Assembly: GCA_003167495.1 (NCBI GenBank)
Contig: PMSX01000282.1
Location: 1 to 57,485 of the forward strand
DNA length: 57,485 bases
DNA from: Bryobacterales bacterium
Lineage (GTDB): Bacteria > Acidobacteriota > Terriglobia > Bryobacterales > Bryobacteraceae
Reading direction: 5' to 3'
How positions within the stretch are numbered: position 1 is the first letter of the stretch; the number at the start of each line of letters is the position of its first letter. The notes under the pieces were generated by a model. That model was not told where the DNA came from and made no database searches. It was given only the letters and a program-made list of their open reading frames with translations. The translations under genes were made by a program, and so were the position numbers. This document shows, one piece after another, positions 33,694-40,749 of the stretch.

Positions 33694-34836
33694 CTAGCCA
33701 ACAAGTCTTAGTGCTACCCACCCGGGAAGAGATGTAGGCTTGCCGTCCATGAAGATCAGCCTTCTGGTTTTTGGGAAGGGGACTTTGTCGCGAACGGCCT
33801 TACTTATGGAAGGTATGGCGCGCAAAACCTTGCGGTAAGCGTCGGTTTCGGTGTCAAGAAAACTGACTTTGCTAAGGAAGCCACCCCCCCAGCCAAGGCA
33901 GAGCAGGCAAGAATGCGATGTAGCTCGGATGGTTTGGAGGGTAGAGCGCAAATGGTCGACAGTCTGTTGTAGACCATTTAGTCCGGTAGCTTGGGCGTAA
34001 TTGGCGTGAAGATCGAGCTGTGAGGCGGCATAGCTGTTGGCGGCGGCGATTATGGTTTCTACGTCCGGTGCGCCCCGCCAACCCAAACTACGGGCCAAAT
34101 CGGGCTGCCGTAGAAACGCGTGCTCTTCGCACCTGCCCGTGAATTCGGTACCGGGCACAGCCATTTCCGCAAAAACGGGCGTGGCTTCGTTCGCACGTTG
34201 GGCGGCGACACTACCCCGCCCCGCGACTTTCCAGACGAGTTGCGGTTTATCAGGCTGGCGAAGATCGAGCGATGCGGTGCGCGAAAGGTAAACCTTGAAA
34301 GAGCTAACCGGGACGGGTTCGCTATCGGCGGCTCCGAAGACGCGCATCTGCGAAGCCTGAGCACTGGTTTCGGCACTCTCGCCGACGCGCCGAGGCAAGC
34401 GGTCACCTTCAATGGATGCGGCCGCGCGCTCGATAACTCCGGCAGCCCAACGGGAGAAGACCAATCCGCTCCGCAATGCGCCCTTGAGCGCGGAAGCAGG
34501 CAGATAGGCGCCACGGTAGTTGGCAGCAAACGTGGGAATGAAGAGAGCCTCCGGCGGGGCGCTGTTCCAAATGGCAGCGGCTTCGGCAGTTTCGAAGGGA
34601 ATGCGGCGCTGCGAAAAATTTTGGGCGAAGCCGCCCCACGAGGCGAAATCGAGTTTGGTGGCTTTGCGCAACTGTACGAGATAGCTCTCAAGCCGCGGGC
34701 CGCGAGAGAGAAGTTTGAAGATGCGGTTCTGATCGAGGACGTTGACCTGGTCTTTCCAGACCATGTAGTCGATGGGCGAGAGTTCGCGGCCGTCGCCAAC
34801 CAGCAGCGGCGTGAGGGCGGTGATCTTATATTTCAT
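33694..34836 (-). CDS. csm5: Type III-A CRISPR effector subunit Csm5 (RAMP)
   Basis: A 380-residue RAMP protein that begins MKYKITALTPLLVGDGREL, the conserved Csm5 start, with IDYMVWKDQVNVLDQNRIF and LPASALKGALRSGLVFSRWA (the Gly-loop helix of RAMPs). Csm5 caps the end of the Csm complex near the crRNA 3' side and helps crRNA maturation with host nucleases. An AGGAGG 9 nt before the ATG lies in the csm4 end, and the two genes overlap by 11 bp. It is the last gene of the operon. No array, cas6 or csm6 lies next to it. Gene identity is sure, activity here is inferred. Confidence 0.9.
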   Translation of the reverse strand: MKYKITALTPLLVGDGRELSPIDYMVWKDQVNVLDQNRIFKLLSRGPRLESYLVQLRKATKLDFASWGGFAQNFSQRRIPFETAEAAAIWNSAPPEALFIPTFAANYRGAYLPASALKGALRSGLVFSRWAAGVIERAAASIEGDRLPRRVGESAETSAQASQMRVFGAADSEPVPVSSFKVYLSRTASLDLRQPDKPQLVWKVAGRGSVAAQRANEATPVFAEMAVPGTEFTGRCEEHAFLRQPDLARSLGWRGAPDVETIIAAANSYAASQLDLHANYAQATGLNGLQQTVDHLRSTLQTIRATSHSCLLCLGWGGGFLSKVSFLDTETDAYRKVLRAIPSISKAVRDKVPFPKTRRLIFMDGKPTSLPGWVALRLVG

Positions 34837-36343
34837 GGGGCGGCTCCTCCTCTTTGGCGGCTTCGGCGGGCGGGGGCGATGGAGGATCGGCGGTGGCGGC
34901 AGACTCGGGTGACGGTTCCTCTACTTGAGGCTCGTTGGGCGGATCGATGATAGGTGGTTCGGTGTTGGGTGGTTCGATGCCAGGTGGTTCGATGCCAGGT
35001 GGTTCGATTTCAGGTGGTTCAGTGTCAGGTGGTTCGGCAGGCGGTGGTTCAATGATAGGCGGTTCGGCAGGAGGTGGTTCGACAGGCTCCGCGTGCTCCG
35101 CAATGATTTCTGTAGCGGGGATTTCGGCCGGATGTTCGACTACTTCCGCGATAGGGTGAGATTCAATGAAAGGTTCGACTGCTGCGACCTCTTGCTCTGC
35201 TTGTTCGGCCGGGAGAAATTCTTCGACGACGGCTTCAGTGGTGGACGATTCTTCCACAGGCATCTTTTCCTGCGGCTGCACTTCGACAACGGGAAGGCGC
35301 AGTGCCAAAGCGAAACCAGAGCGGTAAACGGGATGCGCGAAGCCGTCGGGCGCAACGTCGACAGCAGTTCCCACCGGCTCCTCCTGCGAAGCCAAAACAC
35401 AGCCTTCGCTCACCATGCGCACCGTCTTCTTGACTACACCTTGGCCAGCGGTGCTTTCTACGCGTCCACCACGGGCGGCGAGCGAATAATTCCCACCAGA
35501 CCAATCCACCTTGTCGGCTGTGGCGGGGGAGTAAAGCGAGAGCAACCAAAAAAGCCCGCGGCCTTCTTCCGAGGCAGCGGCTGGGGAGTTGCGCAAGAGA
35601 CGGCCCAATTTGGGGAGCAAGAGCGCAGGCCACGAGCCCGCCTGAAATTCTCCCGTTTGTGTTTGACCCCAGCCTTTGCTGCGACCGCCGCCAAAACCTG
35701 AATCACTGAGCAGACGCAGGGCAGCTTGCAAGCGCGCGCTCCAGGCTTGTTCCTGCGCGGGGCCGGCAAAACGCGCGACGGTCCACAGGCCTGCGTTTGC
35801 TTCAAATTCCACGCAGGCGAGCGGTTTGGTTTCGTCGCTGGCGTGAGTGAGCCGATCGACAGCCGTGGTAGTGCGCACAACAATGCGGAAGGGGCTCGAG
35901 CTAGGGCGATCGCGCCGCAGCAAGCAGCCGCTTTCGGGATCGGGTAACCATTGATCGGCCAGAATGGGTTGGCCAGTGACGAGCGAATCAATGACAGTCA
36001 GTGGAACGAAGCGCGCCGTCTTCCAGCGAATCTTGGTGAGAAACACGGGGCTCGGCGAATTGAGCAAAACCGGCGGAGGAGGCCAGAGGGTGGCGGGCGG
36101 TATGGCGTAGAGTGTATCGCCCTGAAAGGGAAAGAGCGAACTGAAGACTACGGCCGGTTTGGCGGTGCGCGCGGTAGCATCGAGCCATTGGTCGAGCAGA
36201 TCGAGGCGCTGCATGGCGAGAGTAACGGCGGAATACAAGCGGTCGCTCCGATAGAGCGTGTCTACGCGGTCGTGGCTGCCATCCGCGGGTCCGAAGCGCC
36301 AAGCACCCAGCGGACGGAGCCGTATCAAAAGCCCTGGCTGCAT
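34826..36343 (-). CDS. csm4: Type III-A effector subunit Csm4 with long Pro/Glu-rich tail
   Basis: A 505-residue Csm4, much longer than the usual 300-350. Residues 1-345 are the RAMP part: LLIRLRPLGAWRFGP, SHDRVDTLYRSDRLYSAVT, and the Gly-rich loop SGFGGGRSKGWGQTQTGEF. Csm4 binds the 5' tag of crRNA and holds Cas10. Residues 355-505 are low complexity: acidic at first, then EPP repeats, about nine five-residue units coded by a 15-nt minisatellite, and an acidic C-terminus. The tail is probably disordered and exposed. It starts 1 bp before the csm3 stop and overlaps csm5 by 11 bp. Confidence 0.9.
   Translation of the reverse strand: MQPGLLIRLRPLGAWRFGPADGSHDRVDTLYRSDRLYSAVTLAMQRLDLLDQWLDATARTAKPAVVFSSLFPFQGDTLYAIPPATLWPPPPVLLNSPSPVFLTKIRWKTARFVPLTVIDSLVTGQPILADQWLPDPESGCLLRRDRPSSSPFRIVVRTTTAVDRLTHASDETKPLACVEFEANAGLWTVARFAGPAQEQAWSARLQAALRLLSDSGFGGGRSKGWGQTQTGEFQAGSWPALLLPKLGRLLRNSPAAASEEGRGLFWLLSLYSPATADKVDWSGGNYSLAARGGRVESTAGQGVVKKTVRMVSEGCVLASQEEPVGTAVDVAPDGFAHPVYRSGFALALRLPVVEVQPQEKMPVEESSTTEAVVEEFLPAEQAEQEVAAVEPFIESHPIAEVVEHPAEIPATEIIAEHAEPVEPPPAEPPIIEPPPAEPPDTEPPEIEPPGIEPPGIEPPNTEPPIIDPPNEPQVEEPSPESAATADPPSPPPAEAAKEEEPPHEI
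34953..35087. repeat. 15-nt minisatellite inside csm4
   Basis: The octamer GGTGGTTC or a one-base variant recurs every 15 bp at 34953, 34968, 34983, 34998, 35013, 35028, 35043, 35058 and 35073. On the coding strand it encodes EPPxx pentapeptides (GIEPP, NTEPP, AEPP-type). Copy number can change by slippage in steps that keep the frame, so tail length may vary between strains. It is not a CRISPR array: there are no unique spacers. Confidence 0.85.
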
Positions 36344-36344
36344 G

Positions 36345-37178
36345 TTAGGCTAACTTCGCGCCGAAGTCCCCGGCACCGGCCAGTTGCTGGAAGGCGGCCA
36401 GATCGGCTGCGGATAGGAGGTTTTCTTCGGCGGAGCCCTTGGCGTAATAGTCTTTGCCGCGCCACACAAGATTCAAACCAGCGAACGCGACACGGCCGTT
36501 TCCACGGCTTCCGCCGCCGCCGAGCGCATCGTCTTCGAGCAGCCGCAGGCCTTCGGCCAAGCGCGCGACAAGAGGCTTGTCTTCTTCGCAGAGAACATCC
36601 AGAACCATGCGGAACTTGAAGCGCGCGCCGGCCGGGACGCGTTCGAGGGTGCGCGGATTGGCTTGCGAGGTAATGCGATCGACGGCGTTTTCGCTTTTGA
36701 CTTCGGTCAATTCGTCGTCGAGATTTTCGCGCATTTGCGGGGTGATGCTGTCAACCAAGAGAGGCGCGTCATAGACGGTAAGACGCGCGGGCGTGGCGAA
36801 CGCGCCTTCGAGCGGTTCGCCGGTGACCTTGTCGACGCGTCCGGGGTTGCGGCCAAAGAGGACGCAGATTTCGTCGTCGGGGCGATCGCTCTGGTGGATG
36901 CGCACTTCCTGCCCTTTGCGCTTAGAAAGATAAACCAACTCGCCCGGTACAGCGAGACCCATGGTTTGTTCGAGCAGCGCGCGCAAGCGGCCGCGTAAAG
37001 AACTGCCAGGAATGTAGGGAATGCCAAAAGCGTCTTTGACGACCGGGTTATCGGCGCCACCGATTTCGAGCGACCCTTTACCTGCGCCAATGTGCAGGCC
37101 CGTCTGGCAGTGGATCTCGCCTTCTAAAATCAGCTTTCCTAAGAACGTGAGTGCGGTGTCCGCGGTGTGAGAACTCAT
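36345..37178 (-). CDS. csm3: Type III-A backbone subunit and RNase Csm3
   Basis: A 277-residue RAMP protein. LGKLILEGEIHCQTGLHIGA is the first strand and GGADNPVVKDAFGIPYIPGS the signature loop; the Asp in GGAD (D43) matches the Csm3 catalytic Asp that cuts target RNA every 6 nt. RGRLRALLEQTMGL, ALGGGGSRGNGRVAF (Gly-rich loop) complete the fold. In type III-A complexes several Csm3 copies form the backbone along the crRNA. The Asp is intact, so target RNA cleavage should still work. The gene is the third of the operon. Confidence 0.93.
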   Translation of the reverse strand: MSSHTADTALTFLGKLILEGEIHCQTGLHIGAGKGSLEIGGADNPVVKDAFGIPYIPGSSLRGRLRALLEQTMGLAVPGELVYLSKRKGQEVRIHQSDRPDDEICVLFGRNPGRVDKVTGEPLEGAFATPARLTVYDAPLLVDSITPQMRENLDDELTEVKSENAVDRITSQANPRTLERVPAGARFKFRMVLDVLCEEDKPLVARLAEGLRLLEDDALGGGGSRGNGRVAFAGLNLVWRGKDYYAKGSAEENLLSAADLAAFQQLAGAGDFGAKLA

Positions 37179-37196
37179 GGGGTTAAAGATCCAATC

Positions 37197-37772
37197 TTAT
37201 TCGTTGTAAGCGATGATGGCTTCAAACAGATCGCGAAAGCGTTCGTAACCGCGGGTGTCGTTTTTGCGCGTGACCTGCAGCAGCAGCCGCTCGAGAGCGT
37301 CGAGGCTGCGTAAAGAATGGCGCGCGATGGTGTAGGCCAAACGCGCACGGACCATGACAAATTCGTGTTGCCTTTCACTTTCGGGCGCACGGGTGGCGCG
37401 GCGAACGGCGTTGTAAAGACGGCGCAACTGGCTCTTGGTGCCGGAATCCATGTCGCGCATGCGGCTCACGACCACGTGGGCTTGATTATCGAGGTAAAGA
37501 GGATCGGCAATCAGCTTTTCCAGATCCATGTCAGCGGGACCATCGCTACGGCGATCACCGCCGCCAGGTCCGCGACCGCGATCAGCGCCGGGGCCGCCGC
37601 GTTCACCGCCTGGTCCGCGACCACGATCTCCGCCGCCGGGGCCGCGATTTTCGCCGCGCGGGCCGCCAGGGCCAGGGCCGCGACCACCTTGACCACTTTG
37701 GCCGCCTTCGCGGGGCGGACGATTCTCTCCGCCTTTGCGCTCCTCAGGTTTCTTCTCTTCTGTTTCAGGCAT
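37197..37772 (-). CDS. csm2: Type III-A small subunit Csm2 with Gly/Arg-rich extension
   Basis: A 191-residue protein whose core (residues 83-191) is the helical Csm2 small subunit: MDSGTKSQLRRLYNAVRRAT, FVMVRARLAYTIARHS, and a C-terminal RGYERFRDLFEAIIAYNE that matches the family end. Residues 11-79 are a low-complexity Gly/Pro/Arg stretch with RGG- and RGP-like repeats. Usual Csm2 proteins have 110-150 residues and lack this. The start is supported by AAGGATG 8 nt upstream of the ATG at 37772, so the extension is translated. RGG stretches bind RNA in other proteins; that is an inference here. Csm2 lines the inner side of the complex along the target RNA. Confidence 0.88.
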   Translation of the reverse strand: MPETEEKKPEERKGGENRPPREGGQSGQGGRGPGPGGPRGENRGPGGGDRGRGPGGERGGPGADRGRGPGGGDRRSDGPADMDLEKLIADPLYLDNQAHVVVSRMRDMDSGTKSQLRRLYNAVRRATRAPESERQHEFVMVRARLAYTIARHSLRSLDALERLLLQVTRKNDTRGYERFRDLFEAIIAYNE

Positions 37773-37789
37773 GACTCATCCTTCGTTCT

Positions 37790-39265
37790 TTACTTCTCGT
37801 CGCCGGCAGCCAGGCGGGCCCATTCCAAACCCACACGGCCAGAGGGCCGTAACTTCAAGCCCGCTGTTTTCTTGCCAACTAAATTCGTGATTACGGCATT
37901 GCGCACGTTATTCAGCTCTTTACCGCGGCCTTGCGGAACCACGGTGGATAGGCGCATGAAGGTGCGCCACGGTTTATCAATTTTGACGGCCTTCGCGCGA
38001 CGTTGCGCACGCGCTGAAAATGATTCGCGATAGACGGAAGCGAGATCATGCACGTAGTCAGGCGAAAAACGAAAATCGCGAACCAGACGCATCAGGCTAC
38101 TCTTCAGCTCTTCGGCATCGGCGAGGCGTTTCCATTCGAGAGTACGCCCGAAAAGGCGGAAGCCACCCACTTCGCTGGCCTTGGCCGCTTGCAACTCAAT
38201 GCCGGCTTCCTGGAATACCGCGCCGGGGTGGCTGGCCGCGTCAGGCGCGATGGCCATGCCCATGCTGATGCTGCGCGCTTCGAGGTTAGGGAACATCACG
38301 GTGTTCTGTTCGACAAGTTTTTCAAAGAGGCGCTGCAATTCCCGCGCGAGGGGCACCAATGCATCCCAAGCGCCGATGACGGCGAAATCCTCACCGCCGC
38401 GATAGAGGATGGTCACTTTGCGCCAGAAATCGGGCAGTGTGCAGAGCAATGCCAGTTCGCCGGCGAAAAACTCTTTGAACATCACGGAAAGGTGGATGTG
38501 TTCTTCAATGGAGTTGACGCGGCGCAGCTGCGCATCGAAATGATCGACATCGCCACGCAAGATGCCCCACTTATGGGCGCCGCTGGCGCGCTTGGCCAAC
38601 TGCGGCAAACGCGTGAGATGACCGCTGTTATCGTCGGTCGCAAAACGGCGGGGAAACAGAATGCCATCGTCTTCTACGCCGGATTGTTCTTTCAAAGTCC
38701 AGGAGTATTGACCGCTGTCCCAAAGAAGATGAGCCGGCTGCTCGCTAGACCAGCCCACTCTTTTGGCAGTGGGCAGGCCTTGTGCGAAGGACTCGAAATA
38801 GGAATCACCTGGCTCCGGAGCGGCAGCGGCGAAGGGCGCGAAGACGTGAGCCAAGTCTGTGCCGCCAGCGAGGGGCGCCACGGTTTTCGCCAGCAGAGCA
38901 TCATCAAGGCGCTTGCGAGCGATTGGCCATGCGCCGAGGTTTTCAGTGCTCGCCCAGACTAAGCGGAGCGTGTTGCCGGAGAGCTTACTTATTTCGCCGG
39001 CAGCGGAATTGAGAAATTCGTTGGCGCGCGGGACATCTTCTTCGGCCAGGACGAGCAGAAATTGTTCAGCGCTGCTTGAACCCAACAACAGGGGCGAAAG
39101 TTTCAGCTCGGCCAGTAAAGCGCGCGGAAGAACTTCACACGATAGCGTGAGCCACGCACACCGGCCTAATAAATCGGCCATTGCGTCTTGGCTGTCAGAA
39201 GACTGACCGGCCAGGAACTCTTCCGTTCCGGAAATTTGGGCTTGCAAAAAGACTTGCAGCGACAT
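37790..39265 (-). CDS. csm1: Type III-A Cas10/Csm1, HD-less, with GGED palm motif
   Basis: A 491-residue Cas10. Usual Csm1 proteins have about 750-850 residues because of an N-terminal HD nuclease domain; no HD domain or CxxC zinc site is present here. The first 140 residues look like the palm-1 part (SAEQFLLVLAEEDVPRANEF). The cyclase-like palm-2 starts KWGILRGDVDHFDAQL (D239, D241) and has ILYRGGEDFAVIGAW (G290-G291-E292-D293), so GGDD is GGED. ISMGMAIAPDAASHP and the helical C-terminal domain follow. HD loss predicts no ssDNA cleavage; cyclic-oligoadenylate synthesis may persist because GGEEF cyclases work with Glu at this place. No CARF effector is nearby. The ATG has no clear ribosome binding site. 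Confidence 0.9.
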   Translation of the reverse strand: MSLQVFLQAQISGTEEFLAGQSSDSQDAMADLLGRCAWLTLSCEVLPRALLAELKLSPLLLGSSSAEQFLLVLAEEDVPRANEFLNSAAGEISKLSGNTLRLVWASTENLGAWPIARKRLDDALLAKTVAPLAGGTDLAHVFAPFAAAAPEPGDSYFESFAQGLPTAKRVGWSSEQPAHLLWDSGQYSWTLKEQSGVEDDGILFPRRFATDDNSGHLTRLPQLAKRASGAHKWGILRGDVDHFDAQLRRVNSIEEHIHLSVMFKEFFAGELALLCTLPDFWRKVTILYRGGEDFAVIGAWDALVPLARELQRLFEKLVEQNTVMFPNLEARSISMGMAIAPDAASHPGAVFQEAGIELQAAKASEVGGFRLFGRTLEWKRLADAEELKSSLMRLVRDFRFSPDYVHDLASVYRESFSARAQRRAKAVKIDKPWRTFMRLSTVVPQGRGKELNNVRNAVITNLVGKKTAGLKLRPSGRVGLEWARLAAGDEK

Positions 39266-39382
39266 GACTTGGGTGGTCCGGTCCGCAAACTGAACGGACT
39301 TAGCGTGTTCGGAGGAACGTTTAACAGGCTAACACAGTGCGGATTTGCGATTAACAGCGAAAAAATGTAGAAACTTCAGAGA

Positions 39383-39418
39383 GCCGATTTCCAATCGCCG
39401 CGCGGGACGCCGTCCCGC
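39383..39418. repeat. Two-hairpin intergenic repeat, copy 2
   Basis: GCCGATT (39383-39389) with AATCGCC (one mismatch) and then the perfect palindrome GCGGGACG-C-CGTCCCGC (39402-39418). Order and spacing match the element at 31479-31515, though the second palindrome differs in sequence. It lies between csm1 and the cupin gene, upstream of the csm operon. Confidence 0.6.
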
Positions 39419-39473
39419 CCCACAAATGGCCAATCTCGAGAGACAGCTATGCTGTACCTGAGAGGCAACTAAC

Positions 39474-39851
39474 ATGGCAGGGACATCTTCCTTTCCATAC
39501 GAGACGCGGTTAAACATTTTGCACCAGCCGCTGGAAGTAATCGACGAAAGAGCTCTTGCCGACGCATGCGAATACAAGTGGTATAACCAAACTCTCTGCA
39601 AAGTCAACGACGCGGTGGTCCGGTTGGGCATTTTCGAAGGGGAATATCATTGGCATAAACATGAGCAAGACGATGAGTTCTTTTATGTTGTAGAAGGACG
39701 ATTGTTGATCGATTTAGAAGATCGCACGGTGGAGCTGTCGCCACGACAGGGATTTGTGGTTCCGAAGGGAGTGACACATCGCACGCGAGCGCCGCAGCGG
39801 ACCACGGTTTTGATGGTGGAAAACGCGGGGATTATTCCGACAGGAAATTGA
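39474..39851 (+). CDS. Cupin-domain protein
   Basis: A 125-residue single-domain cupin. The metal-binding motif 1 is HWHKHEQDDEFFYVVEG (two His plus Glu) and motif 2 holds the fourth ligand in VPKGVTHRTRAP. The short length fits cupins such as mannose-6-phosphate isomerase-like or dioxygenase-like proteins of unknown substrate. The ATG at 39474 follows a GAGAGGCAAC segment that can serve as ribosome binding site. It stands alone. Confidence 0.85.
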   Translation: MAGTSSFPYETRLNILHQPLEVIDERALADACEYKWYNQTLCKVNDAVVRLGIFEGEYHWHKHEQDDEFFYVVEGRLLIDLEDRTVELSPRQGFVVPKGVTHRTRAPQRTTVLMVENAGIIPTGN

Positions 39852-39906
39852 TGCGCTGACATGGCTGTGCTGGGGTCCAGCGCGAATGTCGGCGCGCTTT
39901 GGACCA

Positions 39907-40183
39907 TTACAGGAGCGGTGTAGCGGGTGGTGTCAGCCCAAATTCCGCTAGAATTTCATCGTGCGGAAATGCCGCTGTTGTTCTTGAACCACTCTTTCGA
40001 GGAACTTAGCGCCCGTTCCTCTTCGCCAGTGAGCGGCTCATCGTCGACAGGAGCTATCGCAAGAGAGCGGGAAACGGGATCGAGAGTGAAGAACTCCAGG
40101 AAGCGTACGGCCGCCACGACCTCAGAGTCCTCCAAACGCTCGATCAAAGTGTGGGCATGTTGTTTGTTAGACGGCGGTTCCAT
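39907..40183 (-). pseudogene. Antitoxin-like gene with a one-base frameshift near the 3' end
   Basis: From the ATG at 40181-40183 the frame gives MEPPSNKQHAHTLIERLEDS, VAAVRFLEFF, PVDDEPLTGEEERAL and SSKEWFKNNSGI, then SAR and a TGA at 39956-39958. One T fewer in the TTT run (plus-strand AAA near 39967) restores the normal family end: GIPHDEILAEFGL and TPPATPLL, stop at 39907-39909. Proteins with a helical start, DDEP and KEWFKxNxGIPHxxVLxEFGL are antitoxins of the DUF2281/ParD-like type placed upstream of RelE toxins. No toxin gene follows here: a redoxin gene lies upstream on the same strand. A truncated antitoxin may still fold partly. Confidence 0.65.
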
Positions 40184-40200
40184 AGAGAGAGACTATGGTC

Positions 40201-40749
40201 TCAAGGTTGGCTGTGCACGGCGAAGTCGGAGATATAGCAGCCGAGCGCTTTAGTTTCCGCTGTCTCGATGGGTCTTCCCGCAACGATTGCATCGAGCGCA
40301 TTTCGCAAGTCTGCATTCTTCGCCGGGCGGCGGGGCTGGCCTAGCGCTGCGTACGAATCATCGATGCGGCCACGATAGACCACTTTGCCAGCCCGATCGA
40401 TAACTGCGGCTTCTGGGGTGACGGTCACGCCGGTGGCTCTTACTAATTCGTGGCGGCGGTCTACGATCTTCGGGTAGTCTCCGTGCCCGTATTCTTGAGC
40501 GTGTTGGCGAACTTGATCGCCGGTTAATGCCGGGTCGACATCCACTAGAGCGCAGTCGATGCCTTTCGATTTATAATCGGCGCAAATCCGCGCGATCTCG
40601 TGGGCGAATGAGTTCGAGATCGGGCATTCGTTGGTGACGAAAAAAAGCGCATTGGCTTTGTCGCCTGCTTCCACTCGCAAAGGATGACGCTCCACGCCGT
40701 TGATGTCAAGGATGAGGGATAACAAAAGCAAGCCGGTTAGATTGATCAT
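40201..40749 (-). CDS. Exported redoxin-domain protein
   Basis: A 182-residue thioredoxin-fold protein. The N-terminus MINLTGLLLLSLILDINGV is a signal or membrane segment. FFVTNECPISNSFAHEI is the redoxin motif with a single Cys (CPISN), as in many acidobacterial/planctomycetal redoxin proteins that accompany cytochrome-like proteins. Later VTVTPEAAVIDRAGKVVYRG is the cis-Pro region. Its ATG overlaps the stop of the upstream cytochrome c gene (ATGA), so the two are co-translated. It may act as thiol partner or metal chaperone for that protein. Confidence 0.8.
   Translation of the reverse strand: MINLTGLLLLSLILDINGVERHPLRVEAGDKANALFFVTNECPISNSFAHEIARICADYKSKGIDCALVDVDPALTGDQVRQHAQEYGHGDYPKIVDRRHELVRATGVTVTPEAAVIDRAGKVVYRGRIDDSYAALGQPRRPAKNADLRNALDAIVAGRPIETAETKALGCYISDFAVHSQP

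Noticed and set aside
34953..35087. Periodic repeat suggestive of a CRISPR array inside the csm locus
   Set aside because: The period is 15 nt with no unique spacers and it codes for EPPxx units in frame with csm4; it is a minisatellite.
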